Below are positions 58,034 to 64,000 of a DNA stretch of 64,000 nucleotides, one piece after another. A program made the position numbers and the translations under genes. Every line of letters starts with the position of its first letter. The stretch's first letter is position 1. Source of the stretch: Billgrantia montanilacus (GTDB taxonomy: Bacteria > Pseudomonadota > Gammaproteobacteria > Pseudomonadales > Halomonadaceae); NCBI RefSeq assembly GCF_003336675.1, contig NZ_QPII01000011.1, positions 1 to 64,000 on the forward strand, given 5' to 3'. The notes below the pieces were generated by a model, which made no database searches, was not told where the DNA came from, and saw nothing but the letters and a program-made list of their open reading frames with translations.

Positions 58034-59485
58034 ATGACGACCCTCGGATTGCTGATCGGCGGCCAGGCCAAGGCCGCCTCCAGGAAAGGAACTTTCGAGC
58101 GCCATAACCCCTTCACTGGGCAGGTGGCGACCACGGCGGCGGCCGCCTCGGTGGAGGATGCCAAGGCGGCGGCGGATGCCGCGGGGCGAGCATTTGCCAC
58201 CTGGTCGCAAACCGGCCCCGGCGAACGCCGGGGCAAGCTGCTCAAGGCGGCAGAGCTGATGGAGGCCCGCCAGGCCGAGTTCATCGAACGCATGGTGGAC
58301 GAGACCGGCGCCACGCCGGCCTGGGCCGGCTTCAACGTGATGGTGGCCGCTGGCATGCTGCGCGAGGCGGCGTCGCTGACCACCCAGATCCAGGGCGACG
58401 TGATTCCCTCCAACGTGCCCGACAACCTGGCCATGGGCGTACGGGTGCCTTGCGGCGTGGTGGTCGGCATCGCGCCGTGGAACGCGCCGATCATCCTCGG
58501 CACCCGGGCCGTGGCCACGCCGCTGGCGTGCGGTAACACGGTGATCCTCAAGGCCTCGGAGCAGTGCCCGGCGACCCACCATCTGATCGGTGAGGTGCTG
58601 ATGGAGGCGGGGCTCGGCGAGGGGGTGGTCAATGTGATCAGCAACGCGCCGGCCGAGGCTGCCGAGGTGGTGGAGGCGTTGATCGCTCATCCCGAGGTGG
58701 CGCGTATCAATTTCACCGGTTCCACCGGGGTGGGGCGGATCATTGCCGAGAAGGCGGCCCGCCACCTCAAACCGGTACTGCTGGAGCTGGGCGGCAAGGC
58801 GCCGTTCCTGGTGCTGGACGACGCCGATCTGGACGCCGCCGTGGACGCGGCGATCTTCGGCGCCTTCTTCAACCAGGGGCAGATCTGCATGTCCACCGAG
58901 CGGCTGATCGTCGATGCCTCGGTAGCCGATGCCTTCGTCGACAAGCTGGCCACGCGGGCCGCGGGGCTGAAGGCCGGCGATCCGCGCGGGGAGGGCAACG
59001 CGCTGGGCACGCTGATCAACGCCGAGTCGGGCGAGAAGCTCAACGGCCTGCTCGACGATGCCGTGAGCCACGGGGCGCGGCTGGCCAGCGGCGGCAAGGC
59101 CGAAGGCGTGGTCATGCCGGCCACGGTGGTGGATGGCGTGACGCCATCAATGCGGCTCTACAGCGAGGAGTCCTTCGGGCCGGTGGTGGCAGTGATTCGG
59201 GTGGAAGGCGAGGAGGAGGCCATCCGTATCGCCAACGACAGCGAATACGGCCTCTCGGCGGCGGTGTTCAGTCGCGATACGGCTCGCGGAATCAAGGTGG
59301 CCGGGAAGATCCGCTCGGGCATTTGCCATATCAATGCGCCGACGGTGCACGACGAGCCGCAGATGCCCTTCGGTGGCACTAAGTCGAGCGGCTACGGTCG
59401 CTTCGGCGGCAAGGCGGGCATCGAGTCATTCACCGAGCTGCGCTGGATCACGGTTCAGTTGGGGCCGCGGCACTATCCCATCTAG
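58034..59485 (+). CDS. vdh: Vanillin/benzaldehyde-type aldehyde dehydrogenase
   Basis: NAD(P)-dependent aldehyde dehydrogenase, 483 residues. The catalytic Cys is in NQGQICMSTERLIVD near residue 288, the general-base Glu in LELGGKAPFLVLDD near 252 and the nucleotide site in NFTGSTGVGRIIAE. The ending SGYGRFGGKAGIESFTELRW and GPRHYPI is that of vanillin and salicylaldehyde dehydrogenases. It could oxidise benzaldehyde made by MdlC, and vanillin from ferulate through the nearby feruloyl-CoA synthase. CAAGGAGAG precedes the ATG at 58034. It is convergent with marR. Confidence 0.88.
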   Translation: MTTLGLLIGGQAKAASRKGTFERHNPFTGQVATTAAAASVEDAKAAADAAGRAFATWSQTGPGERRGKLLKAAELMEARQAEFIERMVDETGATPAWAGFNVMVAAGMLREAASLTTQIQGDVIPSNVPDNLAMGVRVPCGVVVGIAPWNAPIILGTRAVATPLACGNTVILKASEQCPATHHLIGEVLMEAGLGEGVVNVISNAPAEAAEVVEALIAHPEVARINFTGSTGVGRIIAEKAARHLKPVLLELGGKAPFLVLDDADLDAAVDAAIFGAFFNQGQICMSTERLIVDASVADAFVDKLATRAAGLKAGDPRGEGNALGTLINAESGEKLNGLLDDAVSHGARLASGGKAEGVVMPATVVDGVTPSMRLYSEESFGPVVAVIRVEGEEEAIRIANDSEYGLSAAVFSRDTARGIKVAGKIRSGICHINAPTVHDEPQMPFGGTKSSGYGRFGGKAGIESFTELRWITVQLGPRHYPI

Positions 59486-59545
59486 ACGATGATCCGGCTG
59501 TATTCGTTCTAGCTCATGCAGATAGGCGGTGAAGGGGGGCTGAAA

Positions 59546-60004
59546 TCAGCCTCCCTTCCTGGCCTCGATGATGCGGTCGAGAATATCGAGCAGCCACTCG
59601 CGCTCACCCTCTTTCATGAAGCTGTCGAAGTTGTCTTCACCCGCGGCGACCTTGCGGTTGAGCCGCTCGGTGAAGGTCTTGCCCTTGTCGGTCAGGTAGA
59701 GGGCATAGGAGCGACGATCGTTCTTCGACTTGCGCCGTTCCACAACCTCCATGCTCTCCAGCTTGTCGATGGCTGCGACCATGGCCGAGCGGTCCACGTC
59801 CAGGGCCGTGGAAACCGCCGACTGGGTAAGCCCCGGGTTGTGATAGATGATGGCGAGGATGCTGAACAGCCCCGGGGTGATGCCTTCCTGGGCACAGGCC
59901 TCGAAGAACACGTCGAAGTAGACGAGCTGCGCTCGGCGTAGCTTGTAGCCGAGACGCGATTGCAGCATGGAGTAGTCGATACCGTTCTGGTCGTCGTTGC
60001 TCAT
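59546..60004 (-). CDS. MarR-family regulator, probably of ferulate/hydroxycinnamate genes
   Basis: A 152-residue winged-helix regulator. The DNA-binding region contains LTQSAVSTALDVDRSAMVAAIDKLESMEVVERRKSKNDRRSYALYLT near residues 60-106, the MarR core with its wing. MarR proteins beside hydroxycinnamoyl-CoA synthetases (FerR, CouR type) sense the CoA thioester and release DNA. It is divergent from fcs, which fits that model. The ATG at 60004 begins MSNDDQNGIDYSMLQ; an upstream start would add 14 residues. The intergenic stretch (60005-60340) holds a promoter but no obvious palindrome. Confidence 0.85.
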   Translation of the reverse strand: MSNDDQNGIDYSMLQSRLGYKLRRAQLVYFDVFFEACAQEGITPGLFSILAIIYHNPGLTQSAVSTALDVDRSAMVAAIDKLESMEVVERRKSKNDRRSYALYLTDKGKTFTERLNRKVAAGEDNFDSFMKEGEREWLLDILDRIIEARKGG

Positions 60005-60224
60005 AGGTTGGTCGGCCCTGACGTTGGGTGAGCCATGAGGCGGCAAGCAGCGAATAGCCTATCGGATACCGGTCGGTGAGGCCCGCTAGGGCATCAACTT
60101 TAGTCGCAGCTCAGCCAGGACAACCGTCGCCGATATACGCCTTTTCTCGCCTATCCCCTTGATTGAAAATCTTTCGTTGTCTGCCTTCGGCTCATCAAAC
60201 AATAATGTTATGCTGGCGAAATGT

Positions 60225-60253
60225 TTGACACACCAACAATTTAAAAAAATACT
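60225..60253 (+). promoter_or_regulatory. Sigma-70-like promoter of fcs
   Basis: TTGACA (60225-60230) and AATACT (60248-60253) are separated by exactly 17 bp. A transcript would start near 60260, giving a leader of about 80 bases. Confidence 0.55.
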
Positions 60254-60340
60254 GGACTCCATGTTACCAAGGCTCCCATGCCGAGGGTAGCGAGATGCCC
60301 CTTTCGATGCTGATAACGAACACAAACAGCCGGAGCGCCC

Positions 60341-62179
60341 ATGTCTCACTCCTTTCGCGATGTCCACCTGGGCACCGCCACTGCCAAGCTGACTCTGCGC
60401 GATGACGGAACCCGACTTCTCAGCGTCGAGGAACCCCTCGGCGCTTATCCTGACACCCTGCTCGATTGCCTGGAGCGCTGGGCTCACGAGGCGCCGGACC
60501 GTACCTTCGTGGCGCGGCGCGATGCCAAGGGTGAATGGCAGCGCCTGAGCTATGCCGAGACCCTGACGCGAGTACGTAGCCTGGCGCAGGGGCTGCTGAA
60601 CCGGGAGCTGAGTGCCGAGCGGCCCCTGGCCATCCTCAGCGGCAACTCCATCGAGCACCTGCTGCTGGCGCTGGCGGCGATGTACGTTGGTGTTCCTTTT
60701 GCCCCCGTATCGCCGGCCTATTCGCTGGTCAGCCGCGACTTCGGCAAGCTGCGCCATATCGTCGAGCTGCTCACGCCGGGCCTGCTGATGGTCGACAGGG
60801 CCAAGGATTTTGCCCCGGCCCTGGCGGCGGTGCAGCCGGCCGACTGTGAGTGTCTCGCCATCGACCCGGCAGGCTATACCGGTGTGTCCGTCTTTGATGA
60901 GCTACTGGATACGCCCGTGACCGCGGCGGTGGATGAAGCCCGCGGGACCGTCACCCCCGACACCATCGTCAAGTTCCTGTTCACCTCCGGCTCCACCGGC
61001 ATGCCCAAGGGGGTCATCAATACCCACCGCATGCTCTGCGCCAATCAGGAGATGTTGGCCTCCCTGATGCCTTTCATGCGCGACGAGCCCCCGGTGCTGG
61101 TGGACTGGCTGCCGTGGAATCACACCTTCGGCGGCAACCACAACATCGGCATCGTGCTCTACAACGGTGGCAGCCTCTATATCGACGACGGCCGCCCGGT
61201 GCCGGGCGAGTTCGAGACCACCATCGCCAACCTGCGCGAGATCGCCCCGACGGTCTACTTCAACGTGCCCAAGGGCTTCGAGATCCTGGTGGATTACCTG
61301 AAGCGCGAGGATAGCTTGCGCGAGACCTTCTTCTCCCGCCTCAACCTGATGTTCTTCGCCGCGGCGGGGCTCTCCCAGCACATCTGGGACGAACTCGACC
61401 GCCTGGCCATCCAGACCCTGGGCTGCAAGGTGGGCATGCTGACCGGCCTGGGGGCCACCGAGACCGCTCCCTCGGCGATGTTCGCCTCGCTGGAGGAGTC
61501 CAGGTCCGGCGTGGTGGGCCTGCCCGCCTGCGGGGTGACGATCAAGCTGGTGCCCAACGGCGGCAAGCTCGAGTGTCGGGTGAAGGGGCCCAACGTGATG
61601 CCGGGCTACTGGCGCCAGCCCGAGGTCACCGCGAAGAGCTTCGACGAGGAAGGCTTTTACTGCCTGGGCGATGCGGTCAAGTTCATCGACCCGGACGACC
61701 CCCAGCGCGGCATGCGCTTCGACGGACGCATCTCCGAGGACTTCAAGCTGGATACCGGCACCTGGGTCAGTGTCGGGCCGCTGCGGGCGCGTATCATCGA
61801 AGCCGGCGCCCCCCATGTGAAGGACGTGGTGATCGCCGGGCTCGACAAGCCCTATGTCTCGGTCATGGTGTTCCCGGACCTTGAGAAGTGCCGTGAACTG
61901 GCGGGGCTGGGCGGCGCGGCCGATGCCGCCACGGTGCTGGCCAGCGAACCGGTACGCGTGCGATTCCTGCAGATGCTGCGCGATCTGGACGCCCACAGCA
62001 CCGGCAGCTCCACCCGGGTGCGTCGGGCGGTGCTGCTCAGTGAACCGCCGCGACTGGATGCTCACGAGATCACCGACAAGGGCTCGATCAACCAACGCGC
62101 CGTGCTCGAGAACCGGGCCGACATCATCGACGAGCTTTATCGCGATTCGCCGCCGCCGAGTGTGTTGCGGCTCGATTGA
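60341..62179 (+). CDS. fcs: Feruloyl-CoA synthase
   Basis: ATP-dependent ligase that activates ferulate (and often coumarate or caffeate) with CoA. The 612-residue product shows the AMP-binding signature FLFTSGSTGMPKGVINTHRM near residue 213 and the WLPWNHTFGGNHNIGIVLYN segment characteristic of feruloyl-CoA synthases. GLGATETAPSAMF lies near 370. The C-terminal adenylation motif is GRISEDFKLDTGTWVSVGPL. The start at 60341 begins MSHSFRDVHLGTATAKLTL. The partner hydratase-aldolase gene (ech) is not in the window. Confidence 0.93.
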   Translation: MSHSFRDVHLGTATAKLTLRDDGTRLLSVEEPLGAYPDTLLDCLERWAHEAPDRTFVARRDAKGEWQRLSYAETLTRVRSLAQGLLNRELSAERPLAILSGNSIEHLLLALAAMYVGVPFAPVSPAYSLVSRDFGKLRHIVELLTPGLLMVDRAKDFAPALAAVQPADCECLAIDPAGYTGVSVFDELLDTPVTAAVDEARGTVTPDTIVKFLFTSGSTGMPKGVINTHRMLCANQEMLASLMPFMRDEPPVLVDWLPWNHTFGGNHNIGIVLYNGGSLYIDDGRPVPGEFETTIANLREIAPTVYFNVPKGFEILVDYLKREDSLRETFFSRLNLMFFAAAGLSQHIWDELDRLAIQTLGCKVGMLTGLGATETAPSAMFASLEESRSGVVGLPACGVTIKLVPNGGKLECRVKGPNVMPGYWRQPEVTAKSFDEEGFYCLGDAVKFIDPDDPQRGMRFDGRISEDFKLDTGTWVSVGPLRARIIEAGAPHVKDVVIAGLDKPYVSVMVFPDLEKCRELAGLGGAADAATVLASEPVRVRFLQMLRDLDAHSTGSSTRVRRAVLLSEPPRLDAHEITDKGSINQRAVLENRADIIDELYRDSPPPSVLRLD

Positions 62180-62270
62180 ATACCCTTTGAACTGGAGGCT
62201 GTGACTCGGTGGAACTGTCATGCGCGGAATGGCGCATAACTGTCTCTGTTTTGTCTCGCCTCGTTGATGC

Positions 62271-62415
62271 TAGGCTTTATCTGAAAACTGGCTACGCTTG
62301 CCCATACTGCGTTAAAAACCAGCTCAAAGTACTCATTTCCACCACGTAAACTCCGTCTTTTCGCTGGTTTTTGCCTTGTCTGGCCTTTGCTCGCCGATTT
62401 TTCAGACGAAGCCTA
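62271..62415. repeat. 145-bp palindromic intergenic repeat element
   Basis: The ends TAGGCTTTATCTGAAAA and TTTTCAGACGAAGCCTA are inverted copies (15 of 17 match). An inner perfect 10-bp pair, AAAAACCAGC (62314-62323) and GCTGGTTTTT (62363-62372), is equally far from both ends. The whole unit can therefore fold into one long imperfect hairpin with a loop of about 39 bases. It has no ORF. I recall similar intergenic elements in halomonads, so it is likely a multi-copy, MITE-like or REP-like repeat. The rest of 62180-62496 shows nothing else. Confidence 0.65.
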
Positions 62416-62496
62416 ACGTTGCTATATCGCAGCTCGACAGCAGCGGCGCCATGGCGATTCGGCGACTCGAACGGTATCCGACGAGGGGAGGGGAAG

Positions 62497-62863
62497 ATGG
62501 ACTACAAGGCAATCGATATCCAACAGAAGCTTGGCCTGCTCAACGAGCAGTGGTCACCCCGGGGTGATCGCCGAGATGAACGACTACCAGCTCAAGGTGG
62601 TCAAGCTCGAGGGAGATTTCGTCTGGCACGATCATCCCGAGACGGATGAGGTGTTCCTGGTGATCAAGGGCAACCTGCGCATCGACTTCCGTGATGGCGC
62701 GGTCAATCTGGCCGCCGGTGAGATGTTTGTGGTCCCGAAGGGCGTCGAGCACAAGCCTTTCGCCGAGCAGGAGGCGGAAGTGATGCTGATCGAGCCGCGC
62801 GGGGTCCTGAATACGGGTCAGGCCGGGGGCGAGCGGACCGCCGAGAACGAGGTCTGGATCTGA
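62497..62863 (+). pseudogene. Cupin-domain protein gene with a frameshift
   Basis: Two overlapping frames together give one cupin. The first begins [21 protein letters not shown] after an AGGGGAGGGGAAG ribosome site. The second continues [38 protein letters not shown] and [20 protein letters not shown]. These segments carry the cupin metal histidines (HDHPETDE and GVEHKP). The junction is in the run CCCCGGGG (62557-62564); one base fewer would restore a 121-residue protein. It may be a real mutation or a sequence error. The function of such small mannose-isomerase-like cupins is unclear. Confidence 0.75.
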
Positions 62864-62886
62864 GCTGGTCCAATGCTGGCAGTTAG

Positions 62887-63069
62887 ACGAATCGCATCCG
62901 AGCCCCAAAGCGCCAACCCATCGACACGAGCGATCTTGCGCAGCAGACGATCGATCTTTCTTCCGCTAGGGTCTCGCTGGAAGAGCTGCTAACCAAGGCC
63001 GCTTCGTCTTCAGTTCACGTCATCGCTGAAGATGGCAAAAGCGACATGATCTCTCGTTTGGTGGTCTAA
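62887..63069 (+). pseudogene. Remnant of a Phd/YefM-type antitoxin gene
   Basis: An open stretch ending VSLEELLTKAASSSVHVIAE, DGKSDMISRLVV and then TAA. It resembles the Phd pattern in which a VSLxELL helix is followed by an xVxIxxxGKxVARLVP strand. No ATG, GTG or TTG precedes it after the in-frame TAG at 62884, so the start is lost. No toxin gene follows. The remaining 63070-63310 holds no gene, only a TATAAT-like sequence at 63237 ahead of the next gene. Confidence 0.4.
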
Positions 63070-63310
63070 CCACTCTCACGCTTCGCCCCGCAGCTCGTCC
63101 GCTCCTCAATCTTCTATCCGAAATGCTTCTCCTACCCCATACCGGGGCGGCACTCCTGTGCCTGAAAAAACGCGCAGACAAGCAAGTGGCTAGGCCTATA
63201 CCAAAGTCGGGTATCGAGAGGGGTTGCTGTCTGGACTATAATCGGCTTTCAAATAGATGGTGATGACCATTGTTTTATACACAAACAAATATAAACCGCC
63301 GAGGTAACCC

Positions 63311-64000
63311 ATGACACGTCGCACGCTGTTCAAGACCCTTGCCGTCGCCGCCACCGTCGGGAGCCTGGCGCTCGCCGGCCAAGCCCAGGCCCGCGATCTG
63401 CGCATGGCGCCCGGGGTGCCGCCGGCGCATCCCGCCTATGATCCGATGTTCACCGAGTTCGCCGAGCGTCTGGCCGAGAAGACCGACGGCGACCTGACGG
63501 GCAACCTGCTTGGGACCGAGGTGGCCAACATCGGCAACATGCGTAACGCCATCCGCAGCGGCCTAGTCGAAGTCGGTCTCTTCCTGCCGGCCTATTTCCC
63601 GGCCGACCTGCCCGAGATCAACCTGGTCGGCGACCTGGCTTTCCTGGGCACCAATCCCCACGCCATGGGAGCGGCGGTGACCGAGTACATCGTCACTTGT
63701 GACGAATGTCAGCAGGAGCTCAAGCAACTGGGCATCGTCTATACCAGCTCTCATGCTTCGGATCTCTATCGGATACTGAGTACCGAGCCGGTACGGTCGC
63801 TCGACGACCTCCAGGGGCTGCGCATGCGCGTGGGTGGTCCCCAGTATTCCCGCTGGGCCGAATCGGTGGGGGTATCGCCGGCCTCCATCCCGGTAGGGGA
63901 GACTTACGAATCGCTCTCCCAGGGGGTGATCGAGGGCACCATCGCTTCCATTGCCGACATCATCTCCTTCCGGCTGGATGACGTGCTGAACTATGTCACC
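63311..64000 (+). CDS. TRAP transporter substrate-binding protein (DctP family), 3' end beyond the window
   Basis: The start of a periplasmic receptor: 230 codons from the ATG at 63311, open to the window end. The signal is MTRRTLFKTLAVAATVGSLALAGQAQA. The mature part contains LRMAPGVPPAHPAYDPMFTEF, then the family signature LQGLRMRVGGPQYSRWAESV near residue 175 and the SQGVIEGTIASIADI segment. A CDECQ pair of cysteines near residue 132 is unusual. GAGGTAACCC precedes the ATG, and TATAAT at 63237 may be its -10 element. Permease genes are expected to the right. Confidence 0.88.
   Translation, partial: MTRRTLFKTLAVAATVGSLALAGQAQARDLRMAPGVPPAHPAYDPMFTEFAERLAEKTDGDLTGNLLGTEVANIGNMRNAIRSGLVEVGLFLPAYFPADLPEINLVGDLAFLGTNPHAMGAAVTEYIVTCDECQQELKQLGIVYTSSHASDLYRILSTEPVRSLDDLQGLRMRVGGPQYSRWAESVGVSPASIPVGETYESLSQGVIEGTIASIADIISFRLDDVLNYVT

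Noticed and set aside
56813..59071. Long minus-strand open frame of about 750 codons opposite the TRAP receptor and aldehyde dehydrogenase
   Set aside because: It mirrors two convincing genes, has no ribosome site and no protein motif. It is a GC-rich antisense shadow.
60195..60230. MarR operator between marR and fcs (CAAACA...TGTTTG)
   Set aside because: The six-base arms are 20 bp or more apart, too far for a MarR dimer, and nothing better was found by eye.
60902..62221. 439-codon minus-strand frame opposite fcs
   Set aside because: No motif and fully covered by the adenylate-forming enzyme on the plus strand.

Overview
The window reads as a chromosomal segment of a GC-rich gammaproteobacterium. 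The mix of tmcA, fabY, dgkA, glnE, napEFDABC, several TRAP transporters and a complete protocatechuate pathway suggests Halomonas or a close relative. That assignment is inferred from gene content, not from a marker gene. I found no tRNA, rRNA, insertion sequence or CRISPR array.

Layout. 0-2 kb: end of a TRAP transporter operon (binding protein and small permease, running off the left edge). 2-9.9 kb: tmcA, pepD, dps, two tandem lipoproteins, a DUF1007-NicO metal exporter pair and a HIT protein. 10-16 kb: two tandem entericidin-like peptides, an I78-type inhibitor lipoprotein, a voltage-sensor-like membrane protein, a thioesterase, a DUF1622 protein, a short-chain fatty acid transporter and a MATE pump. 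16-25.7 kb: housekeeping genes (ferredoxin, coaD, fabY, a TrmB-like methyltransferase, SMR pump, PBP4, dgkA, glnE, aroQ). 25.9-30.5 kb: napEFDABC.

30.5-40.8 kb holds the whole protocatechuate branch of the beta-ketoadipate pathway: pcaR, pcaB, pcaIJF, a fused pcaDC, pcaQ and pcaHG. 40.9-46.5 kb carries a flavin reductase, a LysR-GST-reductase cluster and a second GST. 46.6-47.7 kb is an AT-rich insertion with a HEPN-motif protein. 48-53.9 kb is a five-gene branched-chain-type ABC transporter facing a porin gene. 54-59.5 kb is an aromatic cluster (LysR, benzoylformate decarboxylase, orphan TRAP binding protein, vanillin/benzaldehyde dehydrogenase). 59.5-62.2 kb has a MarR regulator and feruloyl-CoA synthase. 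The right end holds a palindromic intergenic repeat, a frameshifted cupin gene, an antitoxin remnant and the start of another TRAP binding protein.

How it fits together. Ferulate, vanillin and benzoylformate side chains are shortened at the right, and protocatechuate is funnelled to succinyl-CoA and acetyl-CoA in the middle. A 15-bp palindrome of the form GTTCG-N5-CGAAC occurs four times: between pcaR and pcaB, before pcaI, before the ABC transporter and before the porin. This predicts that PcaR controls uptake through the outer and inner membranes as well as catabolism. The ABC and porin promoters also share a second 15-mer, TACAACTTTGGCATG, at the same distance upstream of the palindrome. 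pcaHG instead has a PcaQ-type box. I consider this transport-plus-catabolism regulon the most interesting system in the window.
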